From NCBI GenBank assembly GCA_964446115.1, contig CAYUNE010000028.1, forward strand, positions 1 through 64,000: DNA of 64,000 nt, read 5' to 3'. The stretch is from CAYUNE01 sp964446115 (GTDB taxonomy: Bacteria > Desulfobacterota > Desulfobulbia > Desulfobulbales > Desulfobulbaceae). Within the stretch, counting starts at the first letter, position 1. The number at the start of each line of letters is the position of its first letter. The notes beneath the pieces were generated by a model. It ran no database searches. It had not been told where the DNA came from and was given only the letters and a program-made list of their open reading frames with translations. A program made the translations under genes and the position numbers. This document shows, piece after piece, positions 26,418 through 34,683 of the stretch.

Positions 26418-27221
26418 TTATGATCGCCCGCTTATATTGAGATATACGAAATCAATACCGATTGATTGAAAATAACGGGAAACTGACACTCTCTTTGTTT
26501 GACGAAGAAATTTTTCCATATCGTCAACCGGGATCTCTATATATACCGTTGATTCAGAATATCTATCCATACGAACACGGCAACCGGCAAACCCCATGCG
26601 CTGCAATCGGGTTTCCCAGAGTGAAATCCTTTCCAACCTGTCAGCCGTAATCTCCAATCCATGGGGAATTCTGGTGGCTAGGCAAGATGATGACGGTACA
26701 TTCCAAGTGGGCAGCCCAAGCATCCGGCTCAGGCTCCGGATATCATTTTTATTCAGACCGGCTTCAACCAGCGGGGTTCTGACCTGCAACTCTCTGAGGG
26801 CCCTCAAACCGGGCCTCTCCTGCCGCAGATCATCGACATTGGTACCGTCAACCAGTGTCGGGAAGCCATGTTTTCTCATTACTTCTAAAAAGAGTTTATA
26901 CAGCCTGCTCTTGCAAAGGTAACAGCGATCGGCGTTATTTTTTGCCACTTCCCGCCAGTTCAGGGGATCCGTGGCCAGATTTACCACTGTAACGCCGCTG
27001 CGGCCCTCAAGCTGCCGGAGACGATTTACGACCCGCCGCTCCTCATCGGGGGCCTGCATGATTGAAGAGGCGTGCAGGACCAGAAGCCTGCCGCCATCCA
27101 GACAATCAAGGGCGGTCTCCAGGAGCAGCGAGCTGTCCACACCGCCGGAAAAGGCGATGGCCACCGGCGATAACGACCGCATTATGCGCCGGAGCCTCTC
27201 CTTTTTCTCCGCAAGGGACAT
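26418..27221 (-). CDS. larE: LarE-like ATP-dependent sacrificial sulfur transferase
   Basis: A 267-residue PP-loop ATP pyrophosphatase with SGGVDSS (residues 25-31), a CYLCKSRLYKLF pair and PSSSCLATRIPHG with Cys180, which corresponds to the sulfur-donating Cys of LarE. LarE adenylates and thiolates pyridinium dicarboxylate for the nickel-pincer cofactor. The larB, larC and larA partners are not in the window, so another thiolation target is possible. It lies 42 bases downstream of the DUF39 homocysteine gene on the same strand. Confidence 0.85.
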   Translation of the reverse strand: MSLAEKKERLRRIMRSLSPVAIAFSGGVDSSLLLETALDCLDGGRLLVLHASSIMQAPDEERRVVNRLRQLEGRSGVTVVNLATDPLNWREVAKNNADRCYLCKSRLYKLFLEVMRKHGFPTLVDGTNVDDLRQERPGLRALRELQVRTPLVEAGLNKNDIRSLSRMLGLPTWNVPSSSCLATRIPHGLEITADRLERISLWETRLQRMGFAGCRVRMDRYSESTVYIEIPVDDMEKFLRQTKRVSVSRYFQSIGIDFVYLNISGRS

Positions 27222-27263
27222 CTAATGATCAGTACATTGAAAAGGCGACTTGCCCGACCGCCG

Positions 27264-28460
27264 TCAGCGGTCTCCATGTGAAGTCGGCAGGGGAACCGAA
27301 GGCAGGAGCTGGGCGGGTTCACTGATATAAAAGGTGCCTGCCTGGATCCATCTTTGCAGAGTTTCAGCAATTTCACGTGCTCCGACCAGGCTGGAAAGCG
27401 GTGCGGTGGTAACCTTTTTCCCGGCAACCCTGATGGTGCCGGATTTCAGCTCCGCATAACTCACTTCACCATAATTACGTTTTATATTATGGGTGTAATC
27501 GTGACCGTAATCCACGACCTGGGTGTAGATCTCCCGGTCCGAGACCCCGGTAAAGCGGGCAACGACCTCGTTGAGGACGGGGATGGGCACGCCGATGCCC
27601 ACTGCCAGGGAACAGCCATAGCCCTGGATACTCACACCACGGAGCCAGCGGGCGCTCATCTGCTTGAGATCACCCTGCACCATCAGGGTGCCGGCCGGAC
27701 GATTGGGGGTGCCGGCCGCACTGCGCAGCACATTGGGATTATGCTGGGTACCGTGCCAGGTAACATAGCCCACCCCGCCGCCTAAAAAGATACGGGTGCC
27801 GACCCCGATGGTGAGAAAATAGGGATCGTTCATCAACGGGCTCAGTTCACCGGCGCTGCAGTAGGAGGCGTTGCGGCATCTGGGCTTGAGCATGCCCATG
27901 TAGGTGTAAACGGTCTTATCCGAGAGATTGACGGCGCAGTTGTAGTTCTGATAACAGTTGCGGGGATTGCACAGCAGGGCGTGGGGCAAATCCGCCAGGG
28001 TCAACTCCATCTTCACCTTGCGCTTGATATAGCAATCCGTGCCATAGGCCTTGGCCTCGAAAAAGATTTTTTTCCCTGCTACCAGATCCTCGATAACGTG
28101 GCCGCCGCCGTAACGGAATTCACCGGGATAAATCTTGTTGAGCGGATCATCCTCGGCGGGTTCGGTGGCGCCGATGTAGATATCCACCGCGGCGATTCCC
28201 CCATAGGCGGGAACCTTGTTCATCCAGGCCCTGGAGATTTTGATGGTGGGTGTCGTGTGGCCCACATTGAAAAAGGCCCCGGAAGAGCACATGGTCGAAA
28301 AGGTGCCCGTGGTCACGACGTCCACGGTCTTGGCCGCCTCCACCGGGCCTTTCTTTTCCACGATATCGATCATTTCCTCGGCGGTGACAACAACGGCTTC
28401 CCCGGCCTTGATGCGGGCGTTGATTTCCGCGTATGTCTTGTTGACCTTATACTCGCTCAT
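27264..28460 (-). CDS. DUF39/HcyBio homocysteine biosynthesis protein
   Basis: About 398 residues of the COG1900 family. Visible features are a Cys-rich middle (CNPRNCYQNYNC, KPRCRNASYCSAG) and glycine-rich GVGTRIFLGGGVGYV. In anaerobes this family makes homocysteine from aspartate semialdehyde and sulfide, skipping O-acyl-homoserine. ATG 28460 follows GAGTGG; upstream in-frame codons add only three residues. The ferredoxin-like partner known from methanogens is not adjacent. It fits a sulfidic anaerobic lifestyle. Confidence 0.88.
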   Translation of the reverse strand: MSEYKVNKTYAEINARIKAGEAVVVTAEEMIDIVEKKGPVEAAKTVDVVTTGTFSTMCSSGAFFNVGHTTPTIKISRAWMNKVPAYGGIAAVDIYIGATEPAEDDPLNKIYPGEFRYGGGHVIEDLVAGKKIFFEAKAYGTDCYIKRKVKMELTLADLPHALLCNPRNCYQNYNCAVNLSDKTVYTYMGMLKPRCRNASYCSAGELSPLMNDPYFLTIGVGTRIFLGGGVGYVTWHGTQHNPNVLRSAAGTPNRPAGTLMVQGDLKQMSARWLRGVSIQGYGCSLAVGIGVPIPVLNEVVARFTGVSDREIYTQVVDYGHDYTHNIKRNYGEVSYAELKSGTIRVAGKKVTTAPLSSLVGAREIAETLQRWIQAGTFYISEPAQLLPSVPLPTSHGDR

Positions 28461-28674
28461 GCTAACCACTCAAAGATTGGTGTCCGGTGGCGGGGATGCT
28501 CCGGGATGGCCCTGATCCCCGCCCGGGAGACGGAAAGACGATTCTCCATCCTCCGCATATTAGTGAAAAAAAGCCGCTACGCAACCATTTTCGGTTTTTT
28601 TCTTTGCAACGTGGCGAATATGCTTTACTCTTTCGGGATTAACCGATCCTCGGGTCGGATCGATCCGGGATGTT

Positions 28675-28696
28675 GCCCGCCAACCTCCCGGCGGGC
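28675..28696 (+). promoter_or_regulatory. Strong hairpin in the pheA leader
   Basis: GCCCGCC (28675-28681) pairs perfectly with GGCGGGC (28690-28696), 44 bases before the pheA start. Just upstream is the perfect 12-base palindrome CGGATCGATCCG. There is no T-run on the plus strand, so it is not a simple terminator; it may be a leader structure or a remnant of attenuation. Confidence 0.35.
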
Positions 28697-28740
28697 TGTT
28701 ACAAAAAAATCTCTCTCATTTATCTCATGATACAGACAAC

Positions 28741-29826
28741 ATGGCCGCTCCAAACAGCATATTGAACGTCCGGGACAAAATCGACACCATCGACAACCAG
28801 ATCCTTGATCTCCTCAAACAGCGGATTCAGCTGGCACGGGATATCGGCAAGCTCAAAGACGATGTCAACCGGGCCAAATGGGATCCGCAGCGCGAACGGG
28901 AGATCTATGCACGCCTGCTGGAGAAAAACGACAACGTCTTTCCGGAATCGGCCCTTCGTTCCATTTTTCACGAGATCATCACCACCTGCCGGCTCTCGCA
29001 ACTCAAGACCGCGGTGGCCTATCTCGGACCCGAGGCGACCTTCACCCACCTGGCCGGGGTCAAGTACTTCGGACCCACAGCCTCGTATAAGCCGATGAAA
29101 TCCATTGACGAAATCTTCAGGGAGGTGGAAAAGGGGCGCACCGAGTACGGCATCGTCCCGGTGGAAAACTCCATCGAGGGCGCAGTCTACTCCACCCTGG
29201 ATTCTTTCATGAAGTACAATGTGAAGATATGCGGCGAGATTCAGCTGCCCATCAGCCACAACCTGGTGTGCCAGTCCGGCAACATCCGCGATATCCAGAC
29301 CGTGGCCTCCCATGCCCAGCCCCTGGCACAATGCCGGGAATGGCTGCAGAAAAACATTCCCGATATTCCCACCCTGCCGGTCTTTTCCACCGGGGCGGCG
29401 GCACAGATGGCGGCAAACAACCCCAACATCGGCGCCATTGCCAGCGAGCTGGCCATCAAGACCTATGAACTGCAGATCGTTGTCAAGAAAATCGAAGATT
29501 ACCGGGGTAATACCACCAGATTTCTTGTCATCGGCAAAAACTCACCCTGCCTCAGCGGCCGGGACAAGACCTCGATCCTCATCGGTCTCATGAACCGCCC
29601 CGGTGCCCTCAACGAGGTCCTCACCGTTCTTTCGGCGAAAAATATCGACCTGTCCAAGATCGAATCGCGGCCCATCAAGGGAAAGCAATGGAAATACCTC
29701 TTCTTCATCGACATGATCGGTCACATCGAGGACCCGGTCATCCGTGAAGGGTGCAGAATCCTCGAACAGATCTGTTCCTATTTCGACTGGCTGGGTTCCT
29801 ATCCCCAGGCCGACACCCCGGAGTAA
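28741..29826 (+). CDS. pheA: Bifunctional chorismate mutase/prephenate dehydratase
   Basis: A 361-residue P-protein: AroQ-type chorismate mutase (residues 1-90, DKIDTIDNQILDLLKQRIQL), prephenate dehydratase (LGPEATFTHLAG, PVENSIEGAV, NTTRFLVIG) and an ACT domain with the Phe-binding IESRP (GALNEVLTVLSAKNIDLSKI). It converts chorismate to phenylpyruvate and is feedback-inhibited by phenylalanine. All catalytic motifs are intact, in contrast to the dehydratase-like half of the fusion at 13687. The ATG has a poor ribosome site. Confidence 0.96.
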   Translation: MAAPNSILNVRDKIDTIDNQILDLLKQRIQLARDIGKLKDDVNRAKWDPQREREIYARLLEKNDNVFPESALRSIFHEIITTCRLSQLKTAVAYLGPEATFTHLAGVKYFGPTASYKPMKSIDEIFREVEKGRTEYGIVPVENSIEGAVYSTLDSFMKYNVKICGEIQLPISHNLVCQSGNIRDIQTVASHAQPLAQCREWLQKNIPDIPTLPVFSTGAAAQMAANNPNIGAIASELAIKTYELQIVVKKIEDYRGNTTRFLVIGKNSPCLSGRDKTSILIGLMNRPGALNEVLTVLSAKNIDLSKIESRPIKGKQWKYLFFIDMIGHIEDPVIREGCRILEQICSYFDWLGSYPQADTPE

Positions 29827-29834
29827 AAAAACGA

Positions 29835-29883
29835 AAAACAGCTCTCCATCCGGCACGCAAGGCCGGGGCCATGGTGCTGTTTT
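29835..29883. terminator. Bidirectional terminator between pheA and moaA
   Basis: AAAACAGC (29835-29842) pairs with GCTGTTTT (29876-29883), with an inner CCGGC/GCCGG hairpin (29850-29866). A-rich and T-rich flanks serve both strands, fitting the convergent pheA and moaA genes. Confidence 0.6.
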
Positions 29884-29889
29884 CCGCCC

Positions 29890-30939
29890 TCAGCCACCGA
29901 TACGCGACATGCGGCCGTGGCAGTCGCCACCCCGCTTCCCGGGTCCGGCAGCCATCCGATGCCCCTTTGGTTTCCTGTGAATTGCCGCCAGCAGGGTCTT
30001 GCGGATATCCCCGTCACTGCCTCCCGAGCGGAGAACACCTTTCAGATCGGTTTCCTCGTCGGAAAGCAGACAGGAACGCAACCTGCCTTCCGAGGTGAGA
30101 CGCAACCGGTTGCAGCGGTCACAAAAATGGTGACTGATGGGACTGATAAAACCGAGCTTGCCTTCCGCCTTGCCGTCGCTGAAGTGAAAGATCCGCGCCG
30201 GCCCGTCCGCCCTGGCCTTGGCCACCGGGGTCAACGATCCGATCTCGCCGATTTTCAGTTTCATCTCGTCGGCGGACATATAGGTGTCCCGCTGCCGGCT
30301 GCTGGATGTGCCGATGGGCATGAACTCGATAAACCTGATCTGCAGGGGCAGCTCAAGGGAGAGCCGGGCGAAATCCACCAGTTCATCATCGTTGATTCCC
30401 CGCATCACCACCATGTTGACCTTTACCGGTGAAAACCCGAGCTCCACCACCCGTTCAATGGACTCCCAGACCTCCCGGAAACGATCGCATCCGGTTATCT
30501 TCCTGAAGCGCTCGGGCCTGAGGGTGTCGAGGCTGATATTGACCTTGGTGACACCGGCGCGTTTCAGGTCCTCGGCATAGCCGGCGAGGAGTACCGCATT
30601 GGTGGTCAGCCGGATATCGTTCAAACCGTCGATGGCCGCCAGCCGGGTGATAAACTCCATCACTCCCTTGCGGACAAGGGGTTCGCCGCCGGTGAGCCGT
30701 ACCTTGCTGATACCCATATCCACCGCCACCGCAACGATGCGCAACAGCTCCTCGTAGGAGAGCAGCTCCCCCGGCGCCAGCTTGGCGAGCAGGCCGTTGC
30801 GTTCCTCCTCGGTGACGCAGTAAAGACAACGAAGGTTGCAGCGATCGGTCAGGGACAGACGCAGATAGGAAATGGTACGCGAAAAGAGATCGGTCAGTTC
30901 GCCTTTGCCGGTATTGGACTCTGGAATCGTATCACTCAT
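29890..30939 (-). CDS. moaA: GTP 3',8-cyclase
   Basis: A 349-residue radical SAM enzyme for the first step of molybdopterin synthesis. It has the N-terminal cluster DRCNLRCLYC, the glycine-rich VRLTGGEPLVRKG, the C-terminal cluster (FCDRCNRLRLTSEGRLRSCL) and the essential terminal Gly-Gly (MSRIGG). Other moa/moe genes are not adjacent. The presence of a molybdenum cofactor pathway fits anaerobic respiration. Confidence 0.96.
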   Translation of the reverse strand: MSDTIPESNTGKGELTDLFSRTISYLRLSLTDRCNLRCLYCVTEEERNGLLAKLAPGELLSYEELLRIVAVAVDMGISKVRLTGGEPLVRKGVMEFITRLAAIDGLNDIRLTTNAVLLAGYAEDLKRAGVTKVNISLDTLRPERFRKITGCDRFREVWESIERVVELGFSPVKVNMVVMRGINDDELVDFARLSLELPLQIRFIEFMPIGTSSSRQRDTYMSADEMKLKIGEIGSLTPVAKARADGPARIFHFSDGKAEGKLGFISPISHHFCDRCNRLRLTSEGRLRSCLLSDEETDLKGVLRSGGSDGDIRKTLLAAIHRKPKGHRMAAGPGKRGGDCHGRMSRIGG

Positions 30940-31050
30940 GGGGGGTCCGCCATTTCAGTATTGGCACTTGGCCGGATTTGCTCTATGATATATATCACCT
31001 TGTGACGTTTCCCTCATATACTGTAATCAACCAGAGATAAAAATAAAAAA

Positions 31051-32049
31051 ATGCTCATTCTCGGCCTGGAGAGTTCCTGTGACGATACTGCGGCGGCGGT
31101 GCTGGAGGACACCGTGATCCGCTCAAGTATCGTCAGCAGCCAGTTCGATGTCCATGCCCGCTACGGCGGCATTGTCCCGGAACTGGCGGCCCGCAGCCAT
31201 ATCGAGGCGATCCGCCCGGTGGTGGACGAGGCCCTGTCCCGGGCCGGTGTCGGCCTGAGCCGGATCGATGCCGTGGCCGTTACCCGGGGGCCGGGCCTTG
31301 TGGGCTCCCTGCTCATCGCCTTTACCTTCGGCAAGGCCATCGCTCTGGTGCGCGGTCTTCCCTGTGTGGGCGTCGATCACATGGCCGGGCACCTGCTTTC
31401 CGTTTTTCTCGGCGACAAAAAACCGGATTTTCCCTACATCGCCCTGGTGGTTTCGGGAGGCAACACCAGCCTCTTCCGGGTGGACAGCCACACCCGGTTC
31501 ACATGCCTGGGCCGTACCAGGGATGATGCCGCCGGCGAGGCCTTCGACAAGGTGGCCAAACTTCTTGAACTCGGCTATCCCGGCGGACCGGCCATCTCCA
31601 AATGCGCGGAAAACGGGAATGCAGACGCTGTTGACTTTCCCAGGGCCTGGTTGGACCACCGGAGCCTGGACTTCAGTTTCAGTGGTCTGAAGACCGCGGT
31701 TGTCAACCATGTGCGGCAACGCCGGGGACGAGTCTCCCTTGAACGGGCCGACATCTGCGCCTCTTTCCAGGAGGCGGTGGTGGATGTGCTGGTTGAAAAA
31801 ACCCTGCGCGCCTGTGCCGCTCAAAAGATCAACAGGGTGGTCATGGGCGGCGGGGTGGCCGCCAACAACCGGTTGCGGCAACATATGACCCGGCGCTGCG
31901 GGGAGGAAGAGATCGAGCTGTTCATTCCATTGCCCGAACACTGTACCGATAACGGTGCCATGATCGGACTGGCAGGGTATTACCTCCTCAGGGACGGCAA
32001 GACCATCGACGCGGACAGCGATGTCTTTTCCCGATCTCCCCTGGCCTGA
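31051..32049 (+). CDS. tsaD: tRNA N6-adenosine threonylcarbamoyltransferase
   Basis: A 332-residue ASKHA-fold protein that forms t6A at tRNA position 37 with TsaB and TsaE. Marks are LGLESSCDDTAAAV, the metal-binding histidines in VDHMAGHLLSVFL, VSGGNTSLF, GRTRDDAAGEAFDKVAK and GGGVAANNRLR. It heads a plus-strand run with the DUF2062 gene, rsmA, the Fe-ADH gene and glgB. Only an A-rich stretch precedes the ATG. Confidence 0.96.
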   Translation: MLILGLESSCDDTAAAVLEDTVIRSSIVSSQFDVHARYGGIVPELAARSHIEAIRPVVDEALSRAGVGLSRIDAVAVTRGPGLVGSLLIAFTFGKAIALVRGLPCVGVDHMAGHLLSVFLGDKKPDFPYIALVVSGGNTSLFRVDSHTRFTCLGRTRDDAAGEAFDKVAKLLELGYPGGPAISKCAENGNADAVDFPRAWLDHRSLDFSFSGLKTAVVNHVRQRRGRVSLERADICASFQEAVVDVLVEKTLRACAAQKINRVVMGGGVAANNRLRQHMTRRCGEEEIELFIPLPEHCTDNGAMIGLAGYYLLRDGKTIDADSDVFSRSPLA

Positions 32050-32124
32050 TGAATCACATGGCGGATGACGCCGCCACCGGAAGAACCCTACCCACACCCC
32101 AGAGCGGTATTGCACAAATAACGG

Positions 32125-32643
32125 ATGTCTCGTAAACGCATCATATTCTCGCCGTTTCGCATAATTCGCTACTTTTACCTGCGTTTCCAACGGCTGCGGG
32201 GAAATCCCCGCTCCCTGGCTTTGGGAACCGCCATCGGCGTATTCATCGGCCTGACGCCCACCTTACCCTTTCACACGGTGAGTATCATACCATTGACCAT
32301 CCTCTGCAATGCCAGTACGCTGGCGGCATTGATCAGCGGCTTTTTGGTGAGCAATCCCCTCACCATCTTCTTTCACTATTACTTTGCCTGGGTCATCGGT
32401 AATTTTCTCTTTCCCGGTCGCCTCACCTGGACTACTATCCAGTCGGTGCTGGGCGTGCTCACCGAGGGAGGATTTGCCGAGGGCATCCGGACCATCACCG
32501 GGCTTGGATTCAACGCCATTCTCGTCATGCTCAGCGGCGGCATCCTTCTGGCCCTGCCCCTGGCCATACTCAGTTACTGTCTTTCCTACCGTTTTTTCCT
32601 GAAGATTAAACAGAAAAGACGCGAGAAACACCTCCTCAAATAA
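32125..32643 (+). CDS. DUF2062 membrane protein
   Basis: A 172-residue inner-membrane protein of the DUF2062 family: LRGNPRSLALGTAIGVFIGLTPTLPFHT, then hydrophobic segments around SIIPLTILCNASTLAALISGFLVSNPLT and LVMLSGGILLALPLAILSYCL, with a basic C-terminal tail. The function is unknown; the family often sits near glycosyltransferases or rRNA modification genes. It ends 5 bases before rsmA. Confidence 0.88.
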   Translation: MSRKRIIFSPFRIIRYFYLRFQRLRGNPRSLALGTAIGVFIGLTPTLPFHTVSIIPLTILCNASTLAALISGFLVSNPLTIFFHYYFAWVIGNFLFPGRLTWTTIQSVLGVLTEGGFAEGIRTITGLGFNAILVMLSGGILLALPLAILSYCLSYRFFLKIKQKRREKHLLK

Positions 32644-32648
32644 ACCGC

Positions 32649-33500
32649 ATGGTCTACCAGTCAACCCGATCAATCCTGCGCCGGGGAAAACTTGCGCCCC
32701 ACAAGAAACTCGGCCAGAATTTTCTGGTGCACCGCCATACCGCCGAAAAAATCATAGATCTGGCAAATCCGGCACCGGAGGATACAATAGTGGAAGTGGG
32801 CGTCGGCTTCGGAGCCCTGACCATGATCCTCGCCCAACGGGTGCGGCGGGTCATCGGCTTTGAAATCGATGCGGGCATCGTCGCCTGGCATGAGAGGAAA
32901 AAAGACCTTGCCGGCAACGTCTGTCTGCGTCACGACGATATTCTCCGGGCCGATCTGGGAGAACTTGCCGCCGAGGCGGGCCGGCTGAAGATCATCGCCA
33001 ACCTGCCCTATTCGATTTCTTCTCCCTTTCTCTTCCGCCTCCTGGACAACAGTTCCCGGGTGGACTGGGCAGTGGTCATGCTGCAGCGGGAGGTGGCGGC
33101 GAGGTTGATGGCGGAACCCGGAACCAGGGAGTATGGCGCCCCCACGGTCCTGCTCCGCTGCTGCGCCACGGTAAGGCCGCTGCTGACCATAAAACCGCAA
33201 GAGTTCCATCCCCGTCCCAAGGTGGACTCCATGGTGATACGCCTTTCCTTTTCCCCGCCCGCTCAACGCGGCATTGATCTGCCCGACGCCGACCTGCGCC
33301 TCTTCCGCCGCGTTGTCAACGGTGCCTTCGGCCAACGTCGCAAGACACTGCTCAACGCCCTGCACGGGGCGCGCATCGGCGGCGGCAAGGAGGAGCTGGC
33401 GGCGGCGATCGACCGTGCGGGCATTTCACCGGCAACCCGGGCCGAGAAGCTGTCCCTTGAGGATTTCGTTCTCCTGACCCGGTCAATTCGCAACATGTAA
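32649..33500 (+). CDS. rsmA: 16S rRNA adenine dimethyltransferase
   Basis: A 283-residue KsgA-type methyltransferase that dimethylates two adenosines near the 16S rRNA 3' end. Features are KKLGQNFLVH, the SAM loop EVGVGFGALT, catalytic NLPYSIS and the C-terminal helical domain with NGAFGQRRKTLLNAL. It is followed after 10 bases by the iron alcohol dehydrogenase gene. Confidence 0.95.
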   Translation: MVYQSTRSILRRGKLAPHKKLGQNFLVHRHTAEKIIDLANPAPEDTIVEVGVGFGALTMILAQRVRRVIGFEIDAGIVAWHERKKDLAGNVCLRHDDILRADLGELAAEAGRLKIIANLPYSISSPFLFRLLDNSSRVDWAVVMLQREVAARLMAEPGTREYGAPTVLLRCCATVRPLLTIKPQEFHPRPKVDSMVIRLSFSPPAQRGIDLPDADLRLFRRVVNGAFGQRRKTLLNALHGARIGGGKEELAAAIDRAGISPATRAEKLSLEDFVLLTRSIRNM

Positions 33501-33510
33501 CCAGACAGCC

Positions 33511-34680
33511 ATGCAGAACTTTGTCTTCCATAATCCCGTCAAGATCATCTTCGGCCGTGACACCATCGCCGCCATCGGCCCGGAAAGCGCCGAGCTGGGA
33601 TCAACCGCCCTGTTGGTATACGGCATGGGCAGCGTCAAAAAAAACGGTGTCTACGACCAGGTGACCGCATCGCTTCGAAAGGCCGGTATCACCATCGTGG
33701 AACATCCCGGCGTCCAGCCCAATCCCAGGCTTTCCCATGTGCGCACCGGCATTGACATGGCCCGGAAAGAAGGGGTGGAGCTGATCATTGCCGTGGGCGG
33801 CGGCAGCGTCATCGACACGGGCAAGGCCATCTCCGCCGGAGCGGTTGCAGCCCACGATGTCTGGAAATTTTTCACCGGAAAAAAAAGCATCCGGAAGACC
33901 CTGCCGCTGATCACGGTGCCCACCCTGGCCGCGGCCGGTTCGGAAATGAACTCCGGTATGGTCATCACCAACGAGGAGACCGCCGAAAAATTCGGTACCG
34001 GCAACCGCCTGCTCTATCCCCGCACCTCCATTCTCGACCCTCAGACCACCTGCAGCGTCCCAAAAAACCATACCGCCTACGGCGCAGTTGATGCCATCGC
34101 CCATGTGCTGGAATTCTACATGACCACCCGCGATCCCCACACTCCGGTGCAGGACCGGCTCATGGAGGGACTGATCATCAATGCCATGGATGGGTGTGAA
34201 CGCTGTCTGGCCGCACCGCAGGATTATGATGCCCGGGCTGATCTGATGTGGACGGCAACCCTGGCCCTGAATGGACTCACCGCTGCCGGCCTGGGCCGTG
34301 TCGGCTTTCCCATGCACATGATCGAACACTCCCTGAGCGCGCTTTACGACGTACCGCACGGCGCCGGCCTGGCCGTGATTATTCCCGCCTGGCTCCGCTG
34401 GCGACGGCAAGTCGATCCGCAGCGTATCTCAGCGCTGGGACGAAGAATCTTTGATACCGGGAGGGGCGACCCGGGCGACCAGGCCGACCTGGTGATCCGG
34501 AAACTCACCAACTGGTTCGGCAAAATCGACTGCCCCACCACCCTCGCCGAACTCGACATCCCCTCCAGCGCCATTCCGGCCATCGCCGCCAATGCCCTGC
34601 GGCTTGCCGGGATCTGGCGGTTGCGGGAATATGACAACAAAACCATCGAAACAATTCTTTATCTCTCACAAGGACAATAA
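33511..34680 (+). CDS. Iron-containing alcohol dehydrogenase
   Basis: A 389-residue group III alcohol dehydrogenase: MQNFVFHNPVKIIFGRDTI, nucleotide loop AVGGGSVIDTGKAIS, VPTLAAAGSEMNSG, and metal ligands in AYGAVDAIAHVLE and PMHMIEHSLSALYDVPHGAGLAV. It is closest in style to NADPH-dependent butanol dehydrogenase (YqhD/BdhA), reducing aldehydes. The substrate is not fixed by sequence. glgB follows after 3 bases. Confidence 0.93.
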   Translation: MQNFVFHNPVKIIFGRDTIAAIGPESAELGSTALLVYGMGSVKKNGVYDQVTASLRKAGITIVEHPGVQPNPRLSHVRTGIDMARKEGVELIIAVGGGSVIDTGKAISAGAVAAHDVWKFFTGKKSIRKTLPLITVPTLAAAGSEMNSGMVITNEETAEKFGTGNRLLYPRTSILDPQTTCSVPKNHTAYGAVDAIAHVLEFYMTTRDPHTPVQDRLMEGLIINAMDGCERCLAAPQDYDARADLMWTATLALNGLTAAGLGRVGFPMHMIEHSLSALYDVPHGAGLAVIIPAWLRWRRQVDPQRISALGRRIFDTGRGDPGDQADLVIRKLTNWFGKIDCPTTLAELDIPSSAIPAIAANALRLAGIWRLREYDNKTIETILYLSQGQ

Positions 34681-34683
34681 CCC

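Noticed and set aside
28618..28740. A leader-peptide attenuator for pheA
   Set aside because: The frame in the leader has only a few Phe/Tyr codons, and the strong hairpin lacks a T-run on the coding strand.
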